Part shown: in pieces, positions 18,201 through 26,582 of the stretch
Position numbering within the stretch: the stretch's first letter is position 1
Layout: the number at the start of each line of letters is the position of its first letter
From: Actinoplanes couchii
Lineage (GTDB): Bacteria > Actinomycetota > Actinomycetes > Mycobacteriales > Micromonosporaceae
Direction of reading: 5' to 3'
Length of the DNA: 64,000 nucleotides
NCBI RefSeq assembly: GCF_016862075.1
Contig: NZ_BOMG01000077.1
Location: 33,765-97,764 of the forward strand
Notes under the pieces: generated by a model
The model's input: the letters and a program-made list of their open reading frames with translations, nothing else
Database searches by the model: none
What the model was told of the DNA's origin: nothing
Translations under genes and position numbers: made by a program

Positions 18201-20414
18201 CTCCAGCGCCACCGCGTACCGCTGCCGGGCCTCCTCGCTCCGCCCGGTCTGCGCGTAGGCCATGCCCAGCGCCTCGGTCCAGGCCACGTCGGTGTCCGAG
18301 TCGGCGTCCAGATACGGCTCGGCGGCCTCGAGGAACCCGATCGCGTCGGTCCCGGCGTGCTCCTCCAGCGCGGCGTGCGCCGCCGCCAGACAGACCCGGG
18401 TGGTACGGGCGGTGTCCAGCTCCGGGTGGCCCTGCAGCAGGTGCCGGGCCTCGGCGTAACTCGACGTCGCCTCGTCGGCGGCCCGCTGGTGCAGGTCGCG
18501 CAGCTTGTCCGGGTCCAGGTCGGCGAGCAGCGCGCGGTGCACCTGCTCGTGGACGAACCCGTACCCGTCGCCGTTGCGTTCCAGCAGCCCCTGGCCGACG
18601 GCGGCCTCGCAGCTGGCCCGGACCAGTTCGGCGTCGGCCCCGGCGATCCGGGCGACCTGCTCCGGGTCGAAGTGGAAACCGGCGACCGCGGCGGTGGCCA
18701 GCAGGTCCCGGCCCTGGTCGCCGAGCCCGTCGATCCGCTCCAGCAGCAGGCCGGCCAGGTCGGTGGGGATGTCGATGCGCTGGAACCCGTCGGCGTCTAC
18801 GTCGACCTTGCCGTTGCGCGGGAACAGCAGGCCGGCCTCGATCGCGGCGCGGGCCAGCATCAGCGCGGTCAGCGGCAGGCCGTTGGCCCGGGCGCCGAGC
18901 CGGTCCAGCAGCTCGTCGGTGAGCGGGTACCCGCCGGTGTAGGTGGCCAGCAGCCGGGCCAGGGCGGCCCGGTCCATCGGCCGCAGGTGCAGGGTGAGCG
19001 CCTCCGAACCGGCCCATGCGGCGTCGTTCGGGAGCTGCCCCTCGCTCGCCTCGTCGGCCTCGGTGTCCAGGGTGGCGACGATCAGCAGCGGGGTGGTGCT
19101 GCTCTGGGTCAGCTGGCGCAGCATCTGCAGGGTGGCCACGTCCAGCCACTGGGCGTTGTCCAGGGCCAGGACCAGCCCGCCGGTCTGCTCGGCCAGGTCA
19201 CCCATGAACGCGGTGACCGCCATCATGAAGGCGGAACCGCCGTCACCGGCGCCGAAGATGTCGCGCAGCGCGGGGGAGAGCCGGCCCAGGTAGGCCGCGG
19301 CGTCCCCGGCCGCGGCCTGGACCAGCTCCGGCCCGGACTGCTCCAGATGGGTGTCGAAGATCCGGGACAGCACGGCCAGCGGCGCGTCGCCGGGACGGCA
19401 CTCGCCGCGCAGCACGGTCACCCCGGCGTTCTCCAGGCGGCCGGTGAACTCGCGCAGCAGCCGGGTGCGGCCGGAACCGGCGCCGCCCCGGACGACGGCG
19501 GCCCGGCAGTGGTCGGAGGTCTCTCCCCACAGGGCGGCCAGCTCGGCGATCTCGGCGTCCCGGCCGACCATCGGGATCTCCGGCCGGTGCACCGGCTCGT
19601 CGTTCTCGGCGATCTCGAAGACCGCGTCCGGGTCGTCGGCGATCCGGCGCAGGTCGGCGGCGAGACCGGTGGCGCCGGCGTACCTGTCGTCCGGGTCCTT
19701 GGCCAGCAGCCGGTTCACCACCGCGGTCAGGGTGGCGGGCAGGTCCCGGTCCAGCTTCGGCACCGCGACGGTGTGCTGGCGCAGCAGCTCGCCGGCGTCG
19801 GTGGCCTGGAACGGCGGGTGCCCGGTCAGGCACTCGAACAGCACGATGCCCAGGGCGTACAGGTCGCTGCGGGCGTCCACCGGGCGCTGCAGGGTGCCGT
19901 TCTGCTCCGGCGGGGCGTATGTCAGGGTGCCGGCGACGGCCTCCCCGCTCTGCTGCCCCGACCAGGTCGCGAAGCCCAGGTCGACCAGACGGGCGGCGCC
20001 GTCCGGGCTGATGATGATGTTGTCCGGTTTGATGTCGCGGTGCACGACCCCGGTCAGGTGCATGACGTTCAGCGCGTCGGCGACGTCCGCGGCGATCTCG
20101 GCGGCGCGCGCCGGGCTCAGCGGGCCGGAGCGCAGCACGTCACCCAGGTGTTCGCCGTCGACGAACTCCATCACCAGGTACGGCTGGCCGTCGGTCTCGC
20201 CGGTGTCGTACACCTCGGGCAGGCCCGGGTGCCGGCAGGCGGCCATCCACGTCGCCTCCCGGCGCAGCCGGGCACGTCCGGACGGGTCCAGCAGTATCTT
20301 GACTGCCACATCGGTGCCGTCGGCACGACGGGCACGATGCACGACGCTCTGCCCGCCCCGGCCGATAGCCTGGAACGCGCTGAGGCCCGGGACGACCGGA
20401 CTGGGTTCTGTCAC
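15285..20414 (-). CDS. Hybrid Ser/Thr kinase - ATPase/TPR - GAF - diguanylate cyclase signalling protein
   Basis: The protein has 1709 residues. Kinase domain about 12-262 with lysine K39 (VAVK), HRDIKPDN (D127) and DLG (D145). Residues 282-620 are an AAA/NTPase module whose P-loop reads GGAGSGRT (310-317), with arginine in place of the usual lysine; the Walker B-like strand is LVLALDNAQW. Residues 620-1180 are a helical TPR-like region with a hydrophobic stretch near 780-800. Two GAF-like domains span about 1230-1381 and 1395-1521. The GGDEF domain has an intact GGEEF (1615-1619), but I see no RxxD inhibitory site upstream. The protein could phosphorylate targets and make cyclic di-GMP. The ligand is unknown. 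No other cyclic-di-GMP gene is nearby. Confidence 0.9.
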   Translation of the reverse strand: MTEPSPVVPGLSAFQAIGRGGQSVVHRARRADGTDVAVKILLDPSGRARLRREATWMAACRHPGLPEVYDTGETDGQPYLVMEFVDGEHLGDVLRSGPLSPARAAEIAADVADALNVMHLTGVVHRDIKPDNIIISPDGAARLVDLGFATWSGQQSGEAVAGTLTYAPPEQNGTLQRPVDARSDLYALGIVLFECLTGHPPFQATDAGELLRQHTVAVPKLDRDLPATLTAVVNRLLAKDPDDRYAGATGLAADLRRIADDPDAVFEIAENDEPVHRPEIPMVGRDAEIAELAALWGETSDHCRAAVVRGGAGSGRTRLLREFTGRLENAGVTVLRGECRPGDAPLAVLSRIFDTHLEQSGPELVQAAAGDAAAYLGRLSPALRDIFGAGDGGSAFMMAVTAFMGDLAEQTGGLVLALDNAQWLDVATLQMLRQLTQSSTTPLLIVATLDTEADEASEGQLPNDAAWAGSEALTLHLRPMDRAALARLLATYTGGYPLTDELLDRLGARANGLPLTALMLARAAIEAGLLFPRNGKVDVDADGFQRIDIPTDLAGLLLERIDGLGDQGRDLLATAAVAGFHFDPEQVARIAGADAELVRASCEAAVGQGLLERNGDGYGFVHEQVHRALLADLDPDKLRDLHQRAADEATSSYAEARHLLQGHPELDTARTTRVCLAAAHAALEEHAGTDAIGFLEAAEPYLDADSDTDVAWTEALGMAYAQTGRSEEARQRYAVALEATGDAAVRSRLHRRLAQLNLGNWQLTAAMEETGKGLAALGLSSLGGGVVGLVTGIAYLLAAVLVERTRMGFGTEDEEKLARYRQRYALYAAGAYAALLATRPRTMIGYEMRARYVAARMGLTPEYARQAAHNAAIKHAITRRPAPRAFARAQRIAEEVGQPAALVYVEYLRRLCETQSGRPDLDEYQRWLQRHGGLLDTTENLNYALSLSARWFLQGRVIPMRAAITDGMDHVWRSDQSDNPTGRIRGLSWIGGRPPTIDDATELLDHADPAADDPGSRLMSLVGAVEICRELHDYGSTFDRAADEMARLGLRPTAVASALRVVYSTLAFGRIEQLRTATPEQRPTALAAARKAVRQLRDAADRGRGAGRQLAAHHAVAAAHLAWLSTGDVQRQLARADEQLAGDDLPGMAMSMMVLRARIADEGDHTEEAATLAEAAGRLADQLGQARVARAVRQEFGLTAGQTSQASVIDGGAADRRRLGALERLSRTLSGVVRLDELSRAVLDETVLILNAERAYLFLMDESDVLQPHSGRDAGGDDLEVLTDYGSTIVDRVRHTGKPVVVTGTEEGAALGSQSVVLHGLRSIMAAPLVMDGRLLGVVYLDSRVAKGMFTSADVGILTAITQYVAAAVETARAAQLAVAVRAAEQQRDMAETLRESLIRFSRLLEPAAILDELRDTLARVLTADSTYLITASDDGDLTGPEPGVTGALERTPVLNQLLAAPGPLTVGHLHLPFLDPAKRHLVVPLHRQETQVGLVVLAGPEEFGPTEITLAAAIAEEAMMAYHNADLFAQVRYMATTDALTGVSNRRHFFTVAQQAHADAVEEGRGFVAVMIDIDHFKKINDQHGHQAGDQVIATVAARLRDALPADGELGRYGGEEFAAVWSADGDRAVAAERLRKAVTGTPIPTDVGPLTVTVSVGVCPADPSSTALDAALGAADAALYQAKQGGRNRVVLTDSEATDAGVTVGGE

Positions 20415-20620
20415 ATGCCGGACGATCGGTCGCTTCGGCCGGGACCTGAACCTTTCGGCCCAGCTCCTGTTCCGGGCCCCTTGCGAGTGAACATCTTGTC
20501 ATCTGACCCGGGGTGTACGGGCGGAAACCGCCGATCGACGGCTGTTCGCCGGGGTGCGCGGTCCCGGGCGGTGGGTGCCCTGCCCCGGCGGGGGATGCTC
20601 TGGGACGTTACGGTGCCGTT

Positions 20621-21562
20621 GTGGGGGAACGGATCCGGGAACACGCCGAGCATCTCGACGTGCTGCGAGTCCGTCTCGGGCGGATCGGGGAGACGGTCGC
20701 CCGGTTCGAGCAGGACCAGGCGGCGTTCGGGCGGCTCGTCGGGTGGGTCCTGACCGGGCTGGGGGAGCGGCACGTCCGGCACGGGGAGCTGGTGGAGTAC
20801 GTCGAGGAGACCCTCGCGCTGTTCGTCAGCGGGCTGCACCGGGTCGCCGACGGGCAGCAGACCCTCGCCGATCTGATCGGGATACCGGAGGACGGCGGGC
20901 CCCAGCCCGAGCCGGAGTCCCGTTCCCGGCCGGCCGCCGCGATCATCGAGGACGTCCTGGAGACGGTCGAGCTGCGCGAGTGGGTGGAACCGGCGCTGGA
21001 GACGGCCCCGGTGGCCGAGTTCGCGCTCCCGGTCGAGGACGGGTTCGCGCTGCTGCGGTCGGCCGGGCTGGACAGCGTGCTGGACACCGTCGAACCGCTG
21101 CGCCGGATGCTCGACGACCTGACCGGCATGCCCGAGGTGGTGGCCAAGCAGGCCGGCGACTGGGGTGCGATGGCCGCCGAGCTGCAGCGGATCGGCGACG
21201 ACCTGGAGCGCTGCCTGGCCGGGGACCTCGGCGACGTGGACCGGGCGGACGTACGCGCCTACCTGGCGATGATGGCCAACAACGTGGAGGCGCTGCGCGG
21301 GCTGTCGGCGATCTCCTCGGCGATGACGATGGTGACCCGGGCCGCGGGGGATCTGGTCCTGCTGACCCGGGACATCGTACGCGGCGTGATCGGCGATCTG
21401 GCGGCCCGGACGATCGTCTGGTCCACCCAGACCACGGTGGTGCCGTTGCCGGTGCTGGCGGCCCGGCTGGGCAGCGTGGTGGCCACCGCCTGGCGGGTCG
21501 ACGCCTACCTGAAGGCCCTGGTGAACAGCATCGTCAACCTGTCCCGCAGCATCGACGGCTGA
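20621..21562 (+). CDS. Helical protein of unknown function, WXG-like C-terminal part
   Basis: The protein has 313 residues from the GTG at 20621; a longer frame from 20513 has an implausible Pro/Gly-rich lead. It is nearly all helical: coiled segment IREHAEHLDVLRVRLGRIGE, acidic linker, then LQRIGDDLERCLAGDLGD and a hydrophobic amphipathic tail ending VATAWRVDAYLKALVNSIVN. The segment AGDWGAMAAEL resembles the W-x-G turn of small ESX-type helical hairpins, but this is a weak similarity. No signal peptide. It is divergent from the kinase hybrid, with about 200 bp between them, and convergent with the MFS gene (4-bp gap). Function unknown. Confidence 0.6.
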   Translation: MGERIREHAEHLDVLRVRLGRIGETVARFEQDQAAFGRLVGWVLTGLGERHVRHGELVEYVEETLALFVSGLHRVADGQQTLADLIGIPEDGGPQPEPESRSRPAAAIIEDVLETVELREWVEPALETAPVAEFALPVEDGFALLRSAGLDSVLDTVEPLRRMLDDLTGMPEVVAKQAGDWGAMAAELQRIGDDLERCLAGDLGDVDRADVRAYLAMMANNVEALRGLSAISSAMTMVTRAAGDLVLLTRDIVRGVIGDLAARTIVWSTQTTVVPLPVLAARLGSVVATAWRVDAYLKALVNSIVNLSRSIDG

Positions 21563-21566
21563 TCGC

Positions 21567-22769
21567 TCAGCTCCGCTGCGGGATCAGCAGCGGAATCCGG
21601 CGCAGCGACAGCGCCAGCACCCCGCTGGCCAGCACACACAGTGCGGCCAGCAGCACCACCGACGGCCAGGCGCCGTGCGACCAGGCGGTTCCGGCCAGAT
21701 TGCCGAAGAGCGAGGACCCCGCATAGTAGGCGAACAGGTAGAGCGACGCCGCCTGCGCCGCCGGCACCCCGCCGTTGTGGGCGCGGACCGGCACCCAGCC
21801 GCTGGCCACACCGTGCACGCAGAAGAACCCGGCGGTCATCACGGCCAGCCCGGCGACCGTCGCCACCAGGTTGTCCGGCAGGGTCAGCAGCAGCCCGGCC
21901 GCGGTCAGCAGGCAGCCGAACGGCATCACCGCGCGCCGCCCGAACCGGTCGGCCAGCCGCCCGGAGACGGTGGAACTGATCGTCCCCGCCGGGTAGACCA
22001 GGAAGACCAGGCCGGCCGCGCCCGCGCCGAGCAGGAACGGCGCGCTGGTCAGCCGGAACCCCATCGCGTTGTAGACGGCCACGAACGCGCCCATCGACAG
22101 CGCGCCGATCCCGTACAGGCTGAGCAGCGCCGGATCGGTGAAGGCACGGCGGGACATGGTCGACGCCGGGCGGGCGGCGAAATTCCGCGAGGCGGGCAGC
22201 AGGGCCAGGACGAGCGCGGCGCAGACCAGGCCGACGACGGCCACCGAGGCCAGACCCCAGCGCCAGCCGTACGCCTCGGCCACCGCGGCACTGATCAGCC
22301 GCCCGCTCATCCCGCCCAGCGCGGTACCGCCGATGTACAGCCCGGCCGCCCGCGCGTGGGTGTTCGCCGGCAGCTCCTCGCGCAGGTAGGCGGTGGCGAC
22401 CGCGGGCAGCCCGGCCAGGGTGACGCCCTGCAGCAGCCGCAGCCCGAGCAGCACCGGCCAGTTCGGCGCGAGCGCGCAGGCCAGCCCGACGACCGCGGAC
22501 AGGCCGAGCGAGAGATGGATCAGCGGGGTACGCCCGAACCGCTCGGACAGCGGGCCGGTGATCAGCAGCGCCACCCCGAGCCCGAGAGTCGCCGCGGAGA
22601 GCGACCAGGAACTCTGCGCCGGGGTCACGCCGAACGCGGCGGACAGTTCCGGCAGCAGGGCTTGAGTGCTGTACAGCAGGGCGAACGTGGCCACCCCCGC
22701 GGCGAAGAGCGCGAGGCAGGCCCGGCGATAGGTGCTCACGGGAGCCCACTCTTCAGCCGCCGTCCCCAT
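21567..22769 (-). CDS. MFS transporter, YnfM/arabinose-efflux type
   Basis: The protein has 400 residues and twelve predicted membrane segments. MFS loop motifs are present: GPLSERFGRTPL between TM2 and TM3 and GRLADRFGRRAV between TM8 and TM9. The closest general type is the proton-driven drug or sugar efflux group (YnfM-like). The ATG at 22769 is used; a GTG at 22736 (STYRRACLALF) is a good alternative. It is divergent from a LysR gene across a palindromic operator, the classic arrangement for a substrate-inducible efflux pump. Substrate unknown. Confidence 0.88.
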   Translation of the reverse strand: MGTAAEEWAPVSTYRRACLALFAAGVATFALLYSTQALLPELSAAFGVTPAQSSWSLSAATLGLGVALLITGPLSERFGRTPLIHLSLGLSAVVGLACALAPNWPVLLGLRLLQGVTLAGLPAVATAYLREELPANTHARAAGLYIGGTALGGMSGRLISAAVAEAYGWRWGLASVAVVGLVCAALVLALLPASRNFAARPASTMSRRAFTDPALLSLYGIGALSMGAFVAVYNAMGFRLTSAPFLLGAGAAGLVFLVYPAGTISSTVSGRLADRFGRRAVMPFGCLLTAAGLLLTLPDNLVATVAGLAVMTAGFFCVHGVASGWVPVRAHNGGVPAAQAASLYLFAYYAGSSLFGNLAGTAWSHGAWPSVVLLAALCVLASGVLALSLRRIPLLIPQRS

Positions 22770-22778
22770 GCGTCCAAT

Positions 22779-22802
22779 GCATGAAAATCATCAAGCTCAT
22801 GC
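22779..22802. promoter_or_regulatory. LysR operator between the MFS and LysR genes
   Basis: The perfect inverted repeat GCATGA-N12-TCATGC occupies 22779-22802 in the 42-bp gap between the two divergent starts, placed so that one site could control both promoters. Confidence 0.65.
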
Positions 22803-22811
22803 GCGGTACGT

Positions 22812-23708
22812 ATGATCAGCGTGATGCAGCTCGACGACCTGAGAAGCCTGCTCGCGCTCGGTGACCACCGCCACGTCACCGAGGCCGCCGCCGCGCTCGG
22901 CACCACCCAGCCCAGCCTGTCCCGGCTGCTCGCCCGGGTCGAGGCCGAACTCGGGGTGCGCCTGTTCGAACGGGACGCGAAAGGCGTACACCCGAATCCG
23001 CTCGGGGATCTGACCCTGGCCGCCGCCCGCGACCTGGTCGGGCGCTACGACCGGCTGCGCACCGACCTGGCCGGGCTGCTCGACCCGGACTCCGGCACGG
23101 TGCGCCTGGCGTTCCTGGACTCGATGGCCACCTCGCTGGTGCCCCGGATCCTGCACGACGTCCGGGAACAGGCCCCGCACCTGCGGATCGAGCTGCGCCA
23201 GGAGCCGGGGCACGTGATCCTGCCCGACCTGGCCACCGGCGCCGCCGAACTGGCCCTGACCTCACCCGAGCCGGACGGCCCGTACGGCTGGCTGGCCCTG
23301 CAGTCCCAGGCCCTCGTCCTGGTCGTGCCGCCCGGCCATCGTCTCGCCGGACGGCGCCGCGTGCGCCTGACCGAGGTGGCCGGCGAGGACTTCGTCACCA
23401 TCCCGCCCGGCTTCGGCTTCCGGGCCGTGGTCGACGACCTGTTCGCGGCAGCCGGGGCGGCACCCCGGATCGCGCTGGAGATCGGCGACCTGGCGACCAT
23501 CGAAGGCCTGGTCGGCGCGGGTCTCGGGGTGGCGCTGGTGCCCGAGCAGTTCGCCGGCGCCACCGGCACCATCGGCGTCGGCCTGGCCGGTCCCGGCGTC
23601 CAGCGGGTCGTCGGCCTGACCTGGCGCACCGACCGTCCCCTGGGGCCGGCGGCCGAACGATTCCGGTCGATCGTGGCGGCGGCCGGTCCGTATGACTCCG
23701 AAAGATAA
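22812..23708 (+). CDS. LysR-family regulator of the divergent MFS gene
   Basis: The protein has 298 residues. The N-terminal helix-turn-helix is MQLDDLRSLLALGDHRHVTEAAAALGTTQPSLSRLLARVEAELGV, with the effector domain from about residue 95. The ATG at 22824 (MQLDDL) fits the family better than that at 22812; both are in frame. The gene abuts its presumed operator and is divergent from the YnfM-like transporter, so it most likely controls that gene. Confidence 0.87.
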   Translation: MISVMQLDDLRSLLALGDHRHVTEAAAALGTTQPSLSRLLARVEAELGVRLFERDAKGVHPNPLGDLTLAAARDLVGRYDRLRTDLAGLLDPDSGTVRLAFLDSMATSLVPRILHDVREQAPHLRIELRQEPGHVILPDLATGAAELALTSPEPDGPYGWLALQSQALVLVVPPGHRLAGRRRVRLTEVAGEDFVTIPPGFGFRAVVDDLFAAAGAAPRIALEIGDLATIEGLVGAGLGVALVPEQFAGATGTIGVGLAGPGVQRVVGLTWRTDRPLGPAAERFRSIVAAAGPYDSER

Positions 23709-23794
23709 CGGTTCGCTTCTTTAAGGCTCTCTTATGGCGGAACGGCATACGTTCCTGCCATCAGCGAAACCGACGAACCGATCGGGAGTCATCG

Positions 23795-24199
23795 ATGGTG
23801 CCAGCTATCGCGGGGCGTTCGCGCCCGCTCGGCGTCCTGGTCGGCCGCCGGCTGGAATACGTGCAGCTCGGGTTCTCGATCGCCCTCGGGTTCACCGGCG
23901 GCTGCCGGGTCCTGATCGAGACCGTCACCCACCTGGACGGGCCCGGTGGCCGGACCGACGTCGAACCCGGCGACAACCCCGACGACATCATGGCCACCCT
24001 GCTCGGCGAGACCGTCCGCTCGGCCGGCAGCGGCGCCGACGGCGAACTCTGCATCGACTTCGGCAGCGGGGCCCGCCTGGTCGTCGACGTGGACCCCGAA
24101 GCCGAGTCGTGGGCCGTGGTCGGGCCCGACGGTTACCTGGTCGTGTGCCTCGCCCACGGTGAACTGGCCTCCTGGGGCGAGGCCCTGCGCAGCAGCTAG
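23795..24199 (+). CDS. Small hypothetical protein, DUF6188-like
   Basis: The protein has 134 residues. The pattern VGRRLEYVQLGFSIALGF, then a beta-rich middle (CRVLIETVTHLDG) and a C-terminal ELCIDFGSGARLVVDVDPEAESWAVVGPDG resembles the short DUF6188 family of actinobacteria, which has no known function. No signal peptide. It is convergent with the PL9 lyase gene (3-bp gap). Confidence 0.55.
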   Translation: MVPAIAGRSRPLGVLVGRRLEYVQLGFSIALGFTGGCRVLIETVTHLDGPGGRTDVEPGDNPDDIMATLLGETVRSAGSGADGELCIDFGSGARLVVDVDPEAESWAVVGPDGYLVVCLAHGELASWGEALRSS

Positions 24200-24202
24200 G
24201 TC

Positions 24203-25390
24203 CTAGATCTTCGCTCCGACCGCGCTGCCGTTCGACGGCACCAGGAAGTTCGAGGTGCGGATCGAGCCGTCGGTGTTGCGGGCCCCGGTGATCGTGGACG
24301 TGTCGGTGCTCAGGACCGTCCACGTGCCACCGATGTTCCACGAGTTGCCGGACGCCGTCGACGAGCCGAGCGCCACCGCGGTCGCGTTGCCCAGCGCCAG
24401 GTTCGCGGTCAGCTTCGTCGTCGAGCCGCCGTCCACGTCGAAACCGGTCTTCACGTTCTGGTACGCCGTACTCCGGGTGATCGTGATCGCCCCGGTGTTC
24501 CCGTTGTCGGTGAACCCGTGCGCGGCATTGTTGAACGAGAACGTGTTGCTGACCGCGTGCGCGGCCGCCGGCCCGGTGCCGCTGCTGCCGCCCAGCTTCA
24601 GCCCGTTGCCGTCCCCGGAGAAGTTCGGGATGCTCCAGCGGTTGTAACCGTTCCCGTAGGCGAGCGAGTTCTGGATGGTGATCGGCGAGGTGAACAGCCA
24701 GGCGTCGAACCCGTCGTCGACGTTGTTCCACAGCCGGGCGCCGCGGACCACGTTGCCGGTGCCGGAGCCCTCCTTGATGCCCAGGCCGTCGGCGCTCTCC
24801 CCGTTCTTGCGCGGATCCCGGTTGCCGTAGCTGTCCAGGTTCACGATCAGGTTGTTCGCCGAGGCGCCCTGCAGCTGGAAGCCGGTCTCGTAGTTGTTGT
24901 ACGTCTTCAGCCGGTCGAACGTGTTGTTGTTGCAGCCGGCGCAGTAGACGCCGTACGGCCCGTTCACGATCTCCAGATTGATCAGTCGCCAGTAGGACGC
25001 CTCCATGTGGATCGCCCCGCGCTGACCACTCGGGATCGTCGACCCCACCGCACCCGGCGTGTACCCGAGCGCCTCACCGTCGATGATCACCCGCTCCGAG
25101 CCGTAGGCGGTCAGTGTGTACGGTGCCGCAGCCGTGCCGCTCTTGGTGATCTGGATGTTGCTGGTCAGCCCGTAGGTGCCGCCCCGGACCGCGATGGTGT
25201 CCCCGGCGACGGCGGTGGCGATCGCCTTCTGAACGGTGGCGAACGGAGCCGACACCGTCCCGGCGTTACCGTCGTTCCCGGTGGTGGCCACGTAGAGCGT
25301 GGTGGCAGCCGCGGCCGGCGCCTGGAACACCGCCGACAACGCGGCACCGGCGACGGCAGCCGCCAGCAGACTTCTCCTGGAGTGACGCAT
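24203..25390 (-). CDS. Secreted PL9-type pectate lyase
   Basis: The protein has 395 residues. Signal peptide 1-29 (twin-arginine-like MRHSRRSLLAAA, cleavage near AAA). The rest is a right-handed beta-helix typical of polysaccharide lyase family 9. The PL9 landmarks are present: D201 in ESADGLGIK, the calcium-site aspartates D225, D226 and D229 in NVDDGFDAW, and the catalytic lysine K265 in GNGLKLGG. It should cleave polygalacturonate by calcium-dependent beta-elimination outside the cell. No carbohydrate-binding module is present. The promoter has a palindrome just after the -10 box, so expression is likely repressed without inducer. Confidence 0.9.
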   Translation of the reverse strand: MRHSRRSLLAAAVAGAALSAVFQAPAAAATTLYVATTGNDGNAGTVSAPFATVQKAIATAVAGDTIAVRGGTYGLTSNIQITKSGTAAAPYTLTAYGSERVIIDGEALGYTPGAVGSTIPSGQRGAIHMEASYWRLINLEIVNGPYGVYCAGCNNNTFDRLKTYNNYETGFQLQGASANNLIVNLDSYGNRDPRKNGESADGLGIKEGSGTGNVVRGARLWNNVDDGFDAWLFTSPITIQNSLAYGNGYNRWSIPNFSGDGNGLKLGGSSGTGPAAAHAVSNTFSFNNAAHGFTDNGNTGAITITRSTAYQNVKTGFDVDGGSTTKLTANLALGNATAVALGSSTASGNSWNIGGTWTVLSTDTSTITGARNTDGSIRTSNFLVPSNGSAVGAKI

Positions 25391-25431
25391 GGGGGATCTC
25401 CTAAGGTCTACAGCCAGAAAGCGCCGACAAG

Positions 25432-25482
25432 GGGGAATGCGCTTTCCCCGCGGACGCTACGAGAGACTTCGAAACAAGTCAA
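25432..25482 (-). promoter_or_regulatory. PL9 promoter with LacI-type operator
   Basis: On the minus strand a -35 TTGACT (25477-25482) and a -10 TAGCGT (25454-25459) are separated by 17 nt. Immediately downstream lies the 18-bp palindrome GGGGAATGCGCTTTCCCC (25432-25449, one mismatched pair) with a central GCGC as in LacI-family operators. A second dyad GACTT-N6-AAGTC (25465-25480) overlaps the -35 region. The palindrome sits where a repressor would block initiation. Confidence 0.75.
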
Positions 25483-25558
25483 TCAACACCGGTTCCGTTG
25501 CCACCCGGGACGCCCCGGGGCGCCGTCCCGGGTGGGGAGGGCGGCGCCCCGGGGCTGA

Positions 25559-25930
25559 TCAGGAGTCCGCGTGCTGGGGGAGGTGTGGGCAGCAGGGGGC
25601 GGGGTCGTACGGGCGGCCCGCGTTCGTTACGGCCGGCCGGGGGCGTGGGGGCATGTTGAGCACCGGTTGCGGGGCGGCGCTGACCCAGGTGATCGACGAC
25701 GGGACGGGTGGCTCGGCCGGCTCGGCGGGCACGGGGAAACGTGGTCGGCGCTTGCGGTCCATCCACTTCTCCACGTCTCCGCCCAGCCAGACCTTGCCCT
25801 GGGAGAGGTTGGCGATCGGTGCCGGGAAGTCCGGCCGGGACGTCAGCTGATAGACGCGCTGGCGGCTGATGTCGCCCAGCATCTGACGGATCTCCCGGTT
25901 ACCGACCAGGTAAAACGACGACGATGTCAT
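25559..25930 (-). CDS. AlpA-like winged-helix DNA-binding protein
   Basis: The protein has 123 residues from the ATG at 25930. Residues 5-58 form an AlpA/excisionase-like winged helix: FYLVGNREIRQMLGDISRQR, then VYQLTSRPDFPAPI and GKVWLGGDVEKWMDR. The rest is a Pro-rich, probably disordered tail. Such proteins are common in actinobacteria, often near mobile or duplicated DNA, but no integrase or attachment site is seen here. Regulatory target unknown. Confidence 0.75.
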   Translation of the reverse strand: MTSSSFYLVGNREIRQMLGDISRQRVYQLTSRPDFPAPIANLSQGKVWLGGDVEKWMDRKRRPRFPVPAEPAEPPVPSSITWVSAAPQPVLNMPPRPRPAVTNAGRPYDPAPCCPHLPQHADS

Positions 25931-25994
25931 GCATGAGACTATAGGCTCGAGACTAGATGGTTCGCGACCAGAGACGGGTCGATGTACGTCTCTC

Positions 25995-26582
25995 GGGTGT
26001 GCCAATCTTGCGGGACGTGAGGCCGCGGACTCCCAGGTAGGCGAACGGCAGTGCCGGCAGCGGGTCGGCCACGTGCACCAGGGCCACCTCGCGGGTGACC
26101 CGGCTCAACGGGAACGCGCGGTCGGCGTGCCCGCGCCCGGCGGCGGCTCCGGATCGTCCCCGGCGAACGCCGCGATCACCCGCCGGGTCACCGACGGCGC
26201 GAGCAGCGCGTCCCCGGCGGCCACCACCCGGACGGCGTTCCGCTACTCGTCCGGGCCGCGATCCTTCAGCAGGAAACCGCTGGCCCCGGCACGGAGCGCG
26301 GCGTAGACGTACTCGTCCAGCTCGAAGGTGGTCAGCACGATCACCTTCACACCCGGCAGACGATCGTCACCCAGGATGCGCCGGGTCGCAGTCAGCCCGT
26401 CGCAGCCGGGCATCCGGATGTCCATCAGGACCACGTCCGGCCGGTACGCCCGGGTCAGCGCGATGGCCTCGTCGCCATCGACGGCCTCACCGACACCTTT
26501 ACGTCCGGAGCCCATTCCGGCAGGACCCGGAGCCCGGCCCGGACCAGCCCTCGTCCTAGGCCGGTAACACCCGGATCGTCAC
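25995..26582 (-). pseudogene. Decayed NarL-type response regulator
   Basis: The start GTG (26580-26582) overlaps the end of the kinase remnant, as in an intact operon. The receiver then breaks: VTIRVLPA is followed by TAG; a one-base shift gives LVRAGLRVLPEWAPDVKV; another shift leads into GEAVDGDEAIALTRAYRPDVVLMDIRMPGCDG and the LLKD end. A TAG at 26243-26245 interrupts the linker, which reads on in frame (RNAVRVVAAGDALLAPSVTRR) to a TGA at 26105-26107. A further shifted segment (REVALVHVA, later RGLTSRKIG) looks like a LuxR helix-turn-helix with an insertion. The gene cannot make a working protein. Confidence 0.85.

Noticed and set aside
15282..20753. Two very long plus-strand frames opposite the kinase hybrid
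   Set aside because: The composition is typical of frames antisense to GC-rich genes, and no domain is recognisable.
25559..25930. Integrated mobile element suggested by the AlpA-like protein
   Set aside because: No integrase, transposase, attachment repeat or tRNA was found around it.
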